34,668 nt of DNA. It comes from Endomicrobiales bacterium (lineage in GTDB: Bacteria > Elusimicrobiota > Endomicrobiia > Endomicrobiales > JALOBY01). This document shows positions 14,355 to 22,533 of the stretch, piece by piece; within the stretch, counting starts at the first letter, position 1, and the number at the start of each line of letters is the position of its first letter. The DNA lies in the NCBI GenBank assembly GCA_023228045.1, contig JALOBY010000015.1, positions 1-34,668 on the forward strand. The letters are read 5' to 3'. The position numbers and the translations under genes are program-made. Below the pieces are notes generated by a model that saw only the letters and a program-made list of their open reading frames with translations, was not told the origin of the DNA and did not search any database.

Positions 14355-14624
14355 TCAGCCTCGGGCTGACTCACTCATCAATGCGTTTTTCAATAAGTAA
14401 TCTAATCTTTGTCTTCCTTTACCACTTTTGAGAAACTTTTCCTCAATTAACGCATCTGTTTTATTTTGAAAAGCTTCATAATACAACAACTCCCATGGTT
14501 TCCCAAATTTAGTCGACACCACGGCTCCAGAATTATGTTCAGCCAAACGATTTCTAAGATTACCAGTTGACCCTTTGTATAGATGTTTTAATTTTTTACT
14601 GTATAAAACATACACATAATACAC
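14355..14624 (-). CDS. GIY-YIG nuclease-fold protein (UPF0213-type)
   Basis: A single-domain GIY-YIG protein of about 89 residues. It starts YYVYVLYSKKLKHLYKGSTG with LRNRLAEHNSG following, then WELLYYEAF and EEKFLKSGKGRQRLDYLLK, the pattern of the small stand-alone UPF0213/YhbQ-like group. The catalytic Tyr, Arg and Glu positions look present. There is no ATG in frame. I chose the GTG at 14622-14624 because family members start with MYYVY and GAGG lies 9 nt upstream; a GTG five codons earlier is the alternative. The cellular role of the group is poorly known. It ends 15 nt before tRNA-Ser(CGA). Confidence 0.85.
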   Translation of the reverse strand: MYYVYVLYSKKLKHLYKGSTGNLRNRLAEHNSGAVVSTKFGKPWELLYYEAFQNKTDALIEEKFLKSGKGRQRLDYLLKNALMSESARG

Positions 14625-14655
14625 TTTGTCAAACCTCACCGAACATTAATCGTGC

Positions 14656-14692
14656 ATAAAACAGGCGGCTAATGCACTTCGCAAACCGCCTG
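14656..14692 (-). terminator. Terminator downstream of the WG-repeat gene
   Basis: On the minus strand, CAGGCGG and CCGCCTG form a 7-bp GC-rich stem around a 17-nt loop, followed directly by TTTT. It begins 16 nt after the WG-repeat stop codon. Confidence 0.6.
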
Positions 14693-14708
14693 AATTTTAA
14701 AAACTATT

Positions 14709-15884
14709 TTACTTTTTCGAATCTAACTCTTCACCTTTTTGATTTATATATATCCATTTGCCTTTTGAGTTAACCGATGCAATACCTTCTAAAAATGGAT
14801 ACGCCATATCAAACTGCGGTTCTATTACCATTTCACCTTTTTTATTGATGTAGCCGTATTTATAGCCAACTTCTACTGAACCAAGCCCCTCTGAAAAATC
14901 AAACACATTGTCAAACTGAGGAGTTATAACATAGTTGCCTGTGTTATCAATGTAACCCCATTTATTATCAACTTCCACAGAAGCAAGACCTTCAATAAAT
15001 TGCGCACCACCGTCAAACTTTGGCTGGATGGCTACATTGTTTTTGCTGTCTATATAGCCGTATTTATTGCCTACCATTATAAGAGCAAGGCCTTCTGAAA
15101 ATACATATGCATCGTCGGGTTGATTTATTATTGATACCCATTTGCCGATTTTATCAATGTAACCCCATTTATCATCAACTTCTACAACAGCAAGGCCGCC
15201 TGAAAATGGATACGCCATATCAAACTGCGGTTCTATTACCATTTCACCTTTTTTATTGATATAACCCCATTTATCGCCAACTTCTACTGAACCAAGCCCC
15301 TCTGAAAAATCAAACACATTGTTAAACTGTGGGTTTGCCGCATAGTTGTCTGTCTTATCAATGTAACCCCATTTATCATCAACTTCTACAGCAGCAAGAC
15401 CTTCAATAAATTGTGAACCGCCATCTAACTTTGGCTGGACGGCTACATTGTTTTTGCTGTCTATATAGCCATATTTATTGCCTACCATTATAAGAGCAAG
15501 GCCTTCTGAAAATACATATGCATCGTCGGACTGATTTATTATTGATACCCATTTTCCAATTTTATCAATGTAACCCCATTTATTATCAACTTCCACAGAA
15601 GCAAGACCGCCTGAAAATGGATACACCGTATTAAACTGCGGCTCTATTACAAATTCCCCTGTTTTCTCTATATAACCCCAATTGCCTTTTACATTTACAG
15701 CTGCAACTCCCTCAAAAAACGGGTTAACAAGGTCAAACTGCGGGTTTATGACTATTTCACCACCCATGTTGGCAAAACCCCATTTCTCATTAACCTGTAT
15801 TGGCACAAGGCTATCTTTATAGTTAGCCATTAACAAGATAACTACAAGCAAAATCACAATTAAGAAAAGTAAAATCTTTTTCAT
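14709..15884 (-). CDS. WG-repeat protein with N-terminal membrane anchor
   Basis: A 391-residue protein: a lipophilic anchor or signal (MKKILLFLIVILLVVILLMA) and then about ten WG repeats of roughly 34 residues, each with KWGYID or KYGYID and an FDxxxPFSEGLA-like phrase. It is probably exported and held at the membrane; the function of WG repeats is not established. The middle is made of nearly identical blocks: a 137-residue (411-bp) unit of four repeats occurs twice, and the start of a third copy follows toward the N-terminus. I chose the ATG at 15882-15884, with GGGAG upstream. The frame stays open a further 46 codons into element E4 but that part is not protein-like. Confidence 0.9.
   Translation of the reverse strand: MKKILLFLIVILLVVILLMANYKDSLVPIQVNEKWGFANMGGEIVINPQFDLVNPFFEGVAAVNVKGNWGYIEKTGEFVIEPQFNTVYPFSGGLASVEVDNKWGYIDKIGKWVSIINQSDDAYVFSEGLALIMVGNKYGYIDSKNNVAVQPKLDGGSQFIEGLAAVEVDDKWGYIDKTDNYAANPQFNNVFDFSEGLGSVEVGDKWGYINKKGEMVIEPQFDMAYPFSGGLAVVEVDDKWGYIDKIGKWVSIINQPDDAYVFSEGLALIMVGNKYGYIDSKNNVAIQPKFDGGAQFIEGLASVEVDNKWGYIDNTGNYVITPQFDNVFDFSEGLGSVEVGYKYGYINKKGEMVIEPQFDMAYPFLEGIASVNSKGKWIYINQKGEELDSKK
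14788..15609. repeat. 411-bp tandem duplication inside the WG-repeat gene
   Basis: The phrase GGATACGCCATATCAAACTG recurs exactly 411 bp apart (copies beginning near 14788 and 15199) and again, diverged, at about 15610. The two full copies differ at few positions, indicating recent duplication or gene conversion in units of four WG repeats. Confidence 0.8.
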
Positions 15885-15962
15885 TTTACTCCCTTCTTTT
15901 TGCAACACCCTGACCTTTATGGAAATACTTTCTGCGTTGTTTCGGATTGAAAGAACATTTAT

Positions 15963-16014
15963 ATCGCCCGCCCTTTGGGCGAGGTCTCGCCCGCTCCTAA
16001 GAGCGAGGCGGACA
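15963..16014. repeat. Palindromic element E, copy E4
   Basis: Plus strand arms as in E3; variable hairpin CGCTC-CTAA-GAGCG. Almost identical to E5. Confidence 0.8.
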
Positions 16015-16042
16015 TCCCGCAAAATGCGGGACTTGCCTCACC

Positions 16043-16118
16043 GAACCCTTTCCTAACAGGTACCAATGGTTGACCACACTTCATCAACCACTTTGAGTGC
16101 CCAGAGCACTCTTGAAAC
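16043..16118. repeat. Two-hairpin repeat module, copy 2
   Basis: GAACCCTTTCCTAA, GGTACCAATGGTTGACC, stems TGGTTGA/TCAACCA and GAGTGC/GCACTC. Homologous to 1864-1943. Confidence 0.7.
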
Positions 16119-16178
16119 AATATTTTTACCCTTTTATACCATGTCAGAATATATTAAATTTTTGCTTCAGTCAACTTT

Positions 16179-16441
16179 GAACCCGAATTTTATAATAGGA
16201 TTTGGCATGCCCATAAGGCAGCCCGCCTTGGGTGGAAATTCGTCGGAAGATATGGAACATTTTACCACGCCCGCCCTTTGGGCGAGGTCTCGCCCGCTCC
16301 TAAGAGCGAGGCGGACATACACCCTTGCAAATGGAATAATCATTCGCCGTAATTTTTGCATTAAAAATACCTCTGTCTCCTTCACCTTGGTTCTTCCCTT
16401 TGGGCTTAAAATCGCACAAACCTATTGCAAAATCCAGGTTC
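16179..16441. repeat. Long-hairpin element M, copy M2, interrupted by E5
   Basis: The left end GAACCCGAATTTTATAATAG and the right end CTATTGCAAAATCCAGGTTC are terminal inverted repeats. Internal blocks AATTCGTCGGAAGATATGG, CTTGCAAATGGAATAATC and AATTTTTGCATTAAAAAT align in order with M1. It is longer than M1 because of E5 (16267-16318) and a smaller insert near 16210-16230 (GGCAGCCCGCCTTGGGTGG). Confidence 0.7.
16267..16318. repeat. Palindromic element E, copy E5, nested in M2
   Basis: The same sequence as E4 (hairpin CGCTC-CTAA-GAGCG). M1 has about ten unrelated bases at the matching position, so E5 appears to be a later insertion into M2. Confidence 0.8.
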
Positions 16442-16506
16442 AATATATTTGCTAAAAATTTTGAAAATATTGCGCAAAGTTTTGGGAAGTTGCTTGGAAT
16501 TATAAA

Positions 16507-17520
16507 CTATCGGCTTTGCAGGATGGTTATGACAGCTGTATAAAAAATATCGTGAGGTTTGCACCCACGGCTTAAATCGTTTATTGGCTTTGCAACACCT
16601 TGCAAAATTGGGCCTATTGCGGTAAAGCCGCCAAGCCGCTCGGTTATTTTATATGAGATGTTGCCTGAGTTAAGGTCTGGGAATATAAATATATTCGCAT
16701 CACCTTTTATTAAAGAATTTGGCGACTTGCGCTCTGCAATTGCAGGGATTATTGCGGCATCAAACTGAAGTTCGCCATCAATTAAAACACTTGAATCATT
16801 TTTGAAGTGTTTTTGAGTAAGTTTCACTGCCTTTACAATTTCGTCAACAGCTTTGTGTTCGGAACTGCCTTTTGTGGAAAATGACAGAAATGCAACTTTT
16901 GGTGTTCTTGAAGGAAACAAGCTCTTAAAACTTGCAACGCTTGCCACCGCTATGTCTTTTAATCCTATCGCCTTAGGGTCTGGGTTCACACCACAATCGG
17001 CATATACTACCGGCTCTTTAATTATTGAGTGGGAGGAAGGCGGCGGTACCATTAAGAAAAATGACGATACCAACTTTGTGCCCGCGGCCACGCCAATACC
17101 GGAAATTGCGGCACGCAATACATCGGGTGTTGAGGCGCGAGCACCCATTACGCAACCAGTTGCATAACCGCTTTTTACATAAAGCGCGCTAAACATTAAC
17201 GGATCTATCACCATAGCTTGCGCATCTTGCCGGCTTATTCCTCTTACAACCCTTGAATTTATAAAATTTTCTACAACGGTTTTATCAAGCGTTTCAATAC
17301 TCGGCTCAATTACTTCAAGGCCGGTAAGCTCAAGGCCATTGCGCTTTGCTGTGGCAACTATTGCTTCCTTTGAAACAGCCGTTAGTTTTACGGTGCAGAT
17401 GCCTTCGTGCACAAGGTTTGCCGCCGCAATTAGGGTGCGGTCTTCGTCGCCTTCTGCAAATATAATTGTGGCTTTTACTTCTTTTGCCTGTTTTGATAAT
17501 GAGTCAAAAAAACTTTTCAT
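16507..17520 (-). CDS. pta: Phosphate acetyltransferase
   Basis: A 337-residue short-type phosphate acetyltransferase: acetyl-CoA + phosphate gives acetyl phosphate + CoA. Conserved blocks are IIFAEGDEDRTLIAAANL, the central YATGCVMGARASTPDVLRAA, VVYADCGVNPDP and FLSFSTKGSSEH, then DGELQFDAAIIPAIAERKSP and NIFIFPDLNSGNISYKITERL. AAGGA lies upstream of the ATG. With pyruvate:ferredoxin oxidoreductase it supplies acetyl phosphate for acetate kinase (not in this window), the usual ATP-yielding route in fermenters. It lies about 85 nt downstream of yajQ and on the same strand. Confidence 0.95.
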   Translation of the reverse strand: MKSFFDSLSKQAKEVKATIIFAEGDEDRTLIAAANLVHEGICTVKLTAVSKEAIVATAKRNGLELTGLEVIEPSIETLDKTVVENFINSRVVRGISRQDAQAMVIDPLMFSALYVKSGYATGCVMGARASTPDVLRAAISGIGVAAGTKLVSSFFLMVPPPSSHSIIKEPVVYADCGVNPDPKAIGLKDIAVASVASFKSLFPSRTPKVAFLSFSTKGSSEHKAVDEIVKAVKLTQKHFKNDSSVLIDGELQFDAAIIPAIAERKSPNSLIKGDANIFIFPDLNSGNISYKITERLGGFTAIGPILQGVAKPINDLSRGCKPHDIFYTAVITILQSR

Positions 17521-17604
17521 AAAATTCCTTTATACTGCACTTTTTATACAAAGCGGTTAACCCATTTTTCGGTAACCATATTTTTACTGAAATTTTAATA
17601 AACC

Positions 17605-18099
17605 CTACCTGAAATTTGTGAACTGTAACGGTAAAGAAAAATTTGATTCTCTTAAACCTGCAATAACCGATTGGAGGTCGTCTTTTTTTGCTGATATTAC
17701 ACGCAGTTTTTCGCCCTCTATTTGGGTTTGAACTTTTAAGTTCATATTTTTTATTAACTGCACAATTTCTTTTGCCTTTTCTTTTGGCAACCCCGATGTT
17801 ATTTCCGCAACCTGCCTAATTGAGCCACCAAACGCATTGTCGGGCGTGTTGTAATTTATTGACTTTATAGATACACCCCTTTTCGCAAAACGCCCTTCCA
17901 TAATATCTTGCAGGGCTTTTAATTTAAAATCATCGTTGGCAAGCAGTATTATTTTCTTTTCTGCTTTGTTAAACTCAATTGAGCATTTAGTGCCCTTAAA
18001 ATCGTACCTTTGGGCAAGCTCTTTTTGCGCTTGATTTATTGCGTTATCAACCTCTTGCATATCTACTTCTGAAACAATATCAAAAGAAAAATTTGCCAT
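17605..18099 (-). CDS. yajQ: YajQ/UPF0234 family nucleotide-binding protein
   Basis: A 164-residue member of the YajQ family, full length. It starts MANFSFDIVSEVDMQEVDNA, contains QRYDFKGTKCSIEF, RGVSIKSINYNTPDNAFGG and ends LPLQFTNFR, all hallmark blocks. Family members have a double ferredoxin-like fold and bind nucleotides; a Xanthomonas homologue binds cyclic di-GMP. AAGGAG lies upstream. It starts 37 nt after the glycosyltransferase stop and may be in the same transcript. Confidence 0.95.
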   Translation of the reverse strand: MANFSFDIVSEVDMQEVDNAINQAQKELAQRYDFKGTKCSIEFNKAEKKIILLANDDFKLKALQDIMEGRFAKRGVSIKSINYNTPDNAFGGSIRQVAEITSGLPKEKAKEIVQLIKNMNLKVQTQIEGEKLRVISAKKDDLQSVIAGLRESNFSLPLQFTNFR

Positions 18100-18136
18100 G
18101 TTTAATCTCCTTTTACAAATACCTAAAGGTTATTTT

Positions 18137-20692
18137 TTACTGTTCCAGCGGGCCTGCACCCGGCAAAAATTTTCCGGTTTTAACAAGTTCTTCTATTTTA
18201 TATGTGCCAAGCTTGCGTGCTTTTAAAAAACCTGCCCATGCCGCATCGGCAAGGCGGCCCTTTTCGCGCAAATCAAAAAGCCATTCATCAGCATACTCAA
18301 CAGGGCCAGGAGGAAAAATTCCCGCGTGAATTTCATCTAACCAACGGGCGTTGCTGTCTTCGTGCGCACCTATAGACGGCGCGATAATTATAGGAATACC
18401 AAGAGCACAGTAAAAAGATAACTCACTTGGTTTTGTCCAAAGCACATCGATTGTGCGAAGCATTTTATTAAATTTAAACAAATAATTTGTTATATCTTCA
18501 TCAAATACTATCTTAATGGCATCGCCTATATACTCGGTTAATTTAAGCGCTTTTATATATTCAATAAATTTATCGCGCACTTCTACACGCACTCCGGCTG
18601 AAAGGAAAACTTTTATTTTCCCTTCAACAATTTTACCCCTTAAACTGTGCAGTAATTTTTGCGCTATTTCTGTTTGAGAACCGGCACCGCCAACTGCAAA
18701 TGCAACCGTAAAAAAACTTTCGCGCTCATCGGGCAACTCTTCTTTGTTTAACAAATAAAACACATCTTTTTTGTATATTGAAAAAAACTTATTATAAGGG
18801 TCTAAACGCAGAAGCCGGTTAAATATATCTTCTTTTAAAATTTCTAAATCCTCTTTACTGCCAATGTTTTCTTTAGGCAATGGAAAACCAGTTAACAAAA
18901 TATTTTCTTCCGGCACACCATAAGACATAAGCCGCTTTTTTATTTGCGTGCAGGGTATTAAATACTTTATTGAACTTCTTGACGGATATTCGCTAACCCA
19001 CACCCTATTTATATCAGAATCGCAAACAATTAAATAGTTATCTACCGTGTTGCCAAGGCGCATATCTACGGCTATTGATGAGGCATAAAAACTGCTGACC
19101 ACAGGGTTTGGGCTTTGGCGAACACGCATTATTGTGTTTTTGCATAGGTTTTCGTTGTTTATCAGATGCTTAAGATATTTTACGGCCCATGTTGGTTTGG
19201 AGTGATCTCTTGTAGGGTAATAGTAAGGTATTTTTTCCATAGTATTTAGCAACTTTATTATGTATCGCCCAATAACGAGAATGCGCTTGGCACTGGACAT
19301 TACATAGTATATTTTTTTAAGCCGTGCCCATGTAAGGCACTCTTCGGCGGAAGAAAACTCATCTTTGCCCTCAACAACTATTTTTTGGCCGCAGGCAATA
19401 TCTTTTAATGGGGTTGCAGCCCTCATATGCCCAAGCCCCATAATTGCGGAGATTACCCAGGCAAGGCCGCTTGCGCTTATGTGGGTGCCTTCTTTGTGTG
19501 GCTGCTGTTGCCAAACTTGGGACTCAGTTGATTCTTGTACGCCACCTTCAATATAGAGAATTTTGCTTTGCGCGCCAATGCGTATTTGCCTGCCACGCCA
19601 ATTTACGCTGCTGTTAATAAATGGAGCCAGGTATACAATAAACAACATAATATCTTTTAGAAATACCGCCACAGGTAAAAGAAACAACACCTTAAAATTT
19701 TTTCTATCTATTCTACTTACCGCGAAAAGCACAATGTACTCTAAAACAACCTTAAACAAAAAAGCCGCCACATAAATAGTAACAGCTGTTTTACCCAAAA
19801 ATATCGCAAAAATAAGCGACAATATTACCGGGTTTAATAATACCTCGCAAAAATAATGCTCGCGTTTTATGTTAAAGCGCAATTTTGCCCAGCGGGCTAA
19901 TCGGTCATAAACCTTTTTAACGCTGGCACTTGAAGCATAATTTGTTACCCATGTATAGTTTGTGGATATATGAACCTTTTCTTTGGCGTAAATTTCGCCC
20001 ATAACAAAATCTTCCGCCAAGTACTCTCTAAAACGCTCAAAGCCGCCAAGCTCTTCTAACTTTGCTTTTTCAATTAACATACTTTTGCCGACAATTAGGG
20101 GCATTTTTAAAAATTTCCATGCCGCTATAATGTTGCTTGAAACAAAAAAGTTCATATAGGAGTTTTCAATAATACTGCCAAGCGAGTTGCCGCCATCTCC
20201 ACGAATAGGCGAAAATACAATTTTTGAACCTTTTGAGAGGTATTCGTGCACAAGATTTTTTAATGTATCGCGCTCAACACGGATGTTTGAATCGGTAATC
20301 CAGTATAACTGCCCTGTGGCAGATGGCTCCATATTTATTAGAGTGGTTATTTTGGGGTTTAATATTTTTTTAGATAAGACGCTTACAACTTTTGAGGGCA
20401 CATCTGGGAATTTTTCCCTTGCTTTTTCTACGGCTTTAAGGCAGGCTGGGTCTTGGGTATCTAAACCAAAAACAATTTCATAAGACGGATAATCTATTGT
20501 AAAAAATGATTCTATATTTTCTTCTAAACCATCATCTAAACCACTTATTGGCTTTAAAATGGAAACTTTAGGCAATGTGCCAAAACCAAATAGCTCTTTA
20601 TTTTTGGCCTTACTGTGCGCTACAAGCAAAGTCACATAAATAATAAGCAAAAGAAACGACAAACTTAAAAGTGTTATTAGTAAATAAAGCAT
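18137..20692 (-). CDS. Fused GT-A (ceramide glucosyltransferase-like) and GT-B glycosyltransferase
   Basis: An 851-residue membrane protein joining two glycosyltransferases. Residues 1 to about 375 are a GT21/HpnI-like GT-A enzyme: N-terminal membrane helix, SILKPISGLDDGLEENI, a TDSN acidic motif (D134), AEDF (E227, D228), RLARW (264-268, the (Q/R)xxRW motif) and two or three C-terminal membrane helices (about 285-360). From about 400 to 851 is a GT-B enzyme of MurG/MGDG-synthase type: GLGHMRAATPL, YLIVCDSD, YGVPEENILLTGFPLP, VGGAGSQ and WTKPSELSFYCALGIPIIIAP with HEDSNARWL. Together they suggest sugar transfer to a lipid. The start has AGGGA upstream. It is the last gene of a run with an ABC transporter and a DUF2156 protein. 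Confidence 0.85.
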   Translation of the reverse strand: MLYLLITLLSLSFLLLIIYVTLLVAHSKAKNKELFGFGTLPKVSILKPISGLDDGLEENIESFFTIDYPSYEIVFGLDTQDPACLKAVEKAREKFPDVPSKVVSVLSKKILNPKITTLINMEPSATGQLYWITDSNIRVERDTLKNLVHEYLSKGSKIVFSPIRGDGGNSLGSIIENSYMNFFVSSNIIAAWKFLKMPLIVGKSMLIEKAKLEELGGFERFREYLAEDFVMGEIYAKEKVHISTNYTWVTNYASSASVKKVYDRLARWAKLRFNIKREHYFCEVLLNPVILSLIFAIFLGKTAVTIYVAAFLFKVVLEYIVLFAVSRIDRKNFKVLFLLPVAVFLKDIMLFIVYLAPFINSSVNWRGRQIRIGAQSKILYIEGGVQESTESQVWQQQPHKEGTHISASGLAWVISAIMGLGHMRAATPLKDIACGQKIVVEGKDEFSSAEECLTWARLKKIYYVMSSAKRILVIGRYIIKLLNTMEKIPYYYPTRDHSKPTWAVKYLKHLINNENLCKNTIMRVRQSPNPVVSSFYASSIAVDMRLGNTVDNYLIVCDSDINRVWVSEYPSRSSIKYLIPCTQIKKRLMSYGVPEENILLTGFPLPKENIGSKEDLEILKEDIFNRLLRLDPYNKFFSIYKKDVFYLLNKEELPDERESFFTVAFAVGGAGSQTEIAQKLLHSLRGKIVEGKIKVFLSAGVRVEVRDKFIEYIKALKLTEYIGDAIKIVFDEDITNYLFKFNKMLRTIDVLWTKPSELSFYCALGIPIIIAPSIGAHEDSNARWLDEIHAGIFPPGPVEYADEWLFDLREKGRLADAAWAGFLKARKLGTYKIEELVKTGKFLPGAGPLEQ

Positions 20693-20803
20693 TTTTCCCT
20701 TAACAAACTAATTCTTTAAATTACACGATTGTTGATTATATAATTCTGCCGGTGCTTTGTCTATACAAATTAATTTTAATATATTACCACACCAATTAAA
20801 CTG

Positions 20804-21739
20804 TTATATCAAGCTAAGTTCTGTTTTTTCTACAAACCTGGCCGGCTGGTACGACTGCTTTGCTTTGCGAAGCCCGCTTATGCCCATATCTTCTTCTCTG
20901 TTTACGAACACAATATCTTTGGGCAACGACGAAACAAAAAAGTTATTTAATGCCTGATAGATGCCTTTATAACCCTGGTCGGCATTTTCGGTGTGAACTA
21001 CCACAGTTGGGAAAATACCGTCGGAATACTCAAAGTGTCGTTCTATGCTTGCAATAGTTAGCCCGCATACTTTATTATTTATAAAAATTAAGCCGCCATA
21101 AAGTTCTAAAGCATTGTAGCTTTCAAGCAAAATGCAGGCAATGCAGTACAACTTCATATCTTTTGTATTAGTTGCCGTACCGGTAGAAATAGTTTTTGCA
21201 AACTCAATAGCAGCTGCAATGTTTGTTGAGCTTAACGGCTCGTAACTATAGCTGTATTTTTTTTGAAACTGCTTTATCAGGTTTCTCTTTGGAGAAAATT
21301 TTTCGCCTTTTAATTCACAAAGGTCGCTAAGTGAGTAAACATAGTCAAAAGAATCAAGTGTGCTTAGTGCGCTAAGCCCAGAAACATCTATGTTTTTAAG
21401 GCATACTTGTGAGATGTTTTTAAATACAACCTCTAAGCCGCTTTCTTTTTGATAAGCCCGAAGAAATGAGCATAAGCTTGCGAATTGTTGCGTGTAAGAA
21501 GCACTTGCGCTAAGCATAATGGGTTGGCCTACTATAAGTTTGTTTTCAAGCTGGCAGTGAATAAAAAGCAGCTCTTCAAAACGGCTTACTTTGTAGTTAA
21601 AGAAAGCATGCCAGCCATAAAGATTGTTAAATGTTATATCCGATAAAGACGGTTTTGTGTTTTTTTGCGCCTGCGCAAAAATTTCTCTGTGATCTATTGA
21701 AAACATATCAAAATCAGGGAAAGTTTTTATTTGCATCAT
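20804..21739 (-). CDS. DUF2156 / phosphatidylglycerol lysyltransferase C-terminal-like protein
   Basis: A 311-residue soluble protein of the DUF2156 family, GNAT-fold proteins related to the aminoacyl-transferring domain of LPG synthases (MprF). The family phrases LKGEKFSPKRNLIKQF, then GYKGIYQALNNFF, and the C-terminal NREEDMGISGLRKAKQSY are clear. It lacks the membrane flippase part of MprF. The start codon overlaps the stop of the permease gene (ATGA arrangement) and has GGAG upstream, so it is translationally linked to the transporter. A role in modifying a lipid or glycan headgroup is an inference from family and context. Confidence 0.8.
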   Translation of the reverse strand: MMQIKTFPDFDMFSIDHREIFAQAQKNTKPSLSDITFNNLYGWHAFFNYKVSRFEELLFIHCQLENKLIVGQPIMLSASASYTQQFASLCSFLRAYQKESGLEVVFKNISQVCLKNIDVSGLSALSTLDSFDYVYSLSDLCELKGEKFSPKRNLIKQFQKKYSYSYEPLSSTNIAAAIEFAKTISTGTATNTKDMKLYCIACILLESYNALELYGGLIFINNKVCGLTIASIERHFEYSDGIFPTVVVHTENADQGYKGIYQALNNFFVSSLPKDIVFVNREEDMGISGLRKAKQSYQPARFVEKTELSLI

Positions 21740-22533
21740 TGTGTCTCCAGTTTTGTTAGATAACCTTTAATTTTTACACTTTTCCAAATGTATGAGAAAA
21801 AAACAAATGCCATTAGAAGATAAAATATGTTTAGCGCAAAAGCAATCCACAAAAAATTTGTATTGACTGTTTTATTTAAAACAATGCAACGCATTTGCTC
21901 AAAAATATAAGTTGGCGGAAGTGCGTATGACACCACTCTAAAAATTGGCGGCATTGTTGATATGGGATAGAAAACACCTACAAATGGCTGAATCATAAAC
22001 GCAAGTCCCCATGCGAGAATTTCGGCGGATTGGCCAAATCGCACAATTACCGCTGTGGCAACTATTCCCACAACCCAGCCAAAAAGCAAAAGGTTAAAAA
22101 CCGCCGGCACAAGGTAAAAACCCAAAGTAAAGTAATTATAACTATAAAGCCAAAATGCAAACAAAACCAAAAATGTCATTGTAATAAAGTGTTTTAGCAT
22201 TCCGTATATTATAGCACCCGATAAAAACTCAAGAGGCGAAAGCGGCGATACAAACAGGTTAAGCATATTTCTTGCCCAAATATCTTCTAAAAATGTGACT
22301 GTTATGGATTGCTGCGCGCGAAACATAATATCCCACGATATAAGAGCCCCTAAAAAAAGCATAACAAAGTTTATGCCTTGCGGGCCGTGCGAATTTAAAT
22401 ATATTGTTGTAAAACCCCAAAGCAAAAGGTCTAACACCGGCCAAAAAAACATATCTATCCAACGAGAAAAGTTTTTTGGAAGCAGCAATATATGGCGCAA
22501 AACAATAGCAATTATTCTTTTGATTGCCGCCAT
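21736..22533 (-). CDS. ABC-2 type transporter permease
   Basis: A 265-residue integral membrane protein with about six hydrophobic segments, of the ABC-2 exporter type. The middle FLEDIWARNMLNLFVSPLSPLEF and later PFVGVFYPISTMP plus YALPPTYIFEQMR are typical of ABC-2 permeases for lipids, polysaccharides or drugs. The start overlaps the ATPase stop (TAATG) and its ribosome-binding site AGGAGG lies inside the ATPase gene, so the two are translated together. The substrate is unknown; neighbours suggest an envelope lipid or glycan. Confidence 0.9.
   Translation of the reverse strand: MAAIKRIIAIVLRHILLLPKNFSRWIDMFFWPVLDLLLWGFTTIYLNSHGPQGINFVMLFLGALISWDIMFRAQQSITVTFLEDIWARNMLNLFVSPLSPLEFLSGAIIYGMLKHFITMTFLVLFAFWLYSYNYFTLGFYLVPAVFNLLLFGWVVGIVATAVIVRFGQSAEILAWGLAFMIQPFVGVFYPISTMPPIFRVVSYALPPTYIFEQMRCIVLNKTVNTNFLWIAFALNIFYLLMAFVFFSYIWKSVKIKGYLTKLETQ

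Larger units (their letters stand above)
15885..16506. other. Repeat island between pta and the WG-repeat gene
   Basis: About 620 bp without a gene. It contains E4 (15963-16014), a hairpin CCCGC-AAAAT-GCGGG just after it, the two-hairpin module (16043-16118), and element M2 (16179-16441) with E5 inserted in it. AAAGAACATTTATATCGC before E4 matches sequence near 1935-1952, so whole repeat combinations are shared between the two islands. Confidence 0.75.

Noticed and set aside
15885..16022. In-frame extension of the WG-repeat protein with VRLALRSGRDLAQRAG, also seen at 16167-16385, reminiscent of Rickettsia palindromic elements inserted in proteins.
   Set aside because: Both are E elements in intergenic DNA upstream of, not inside, a protein; the WG gene has its own ATG, ribosome-binding site and signal anchor.
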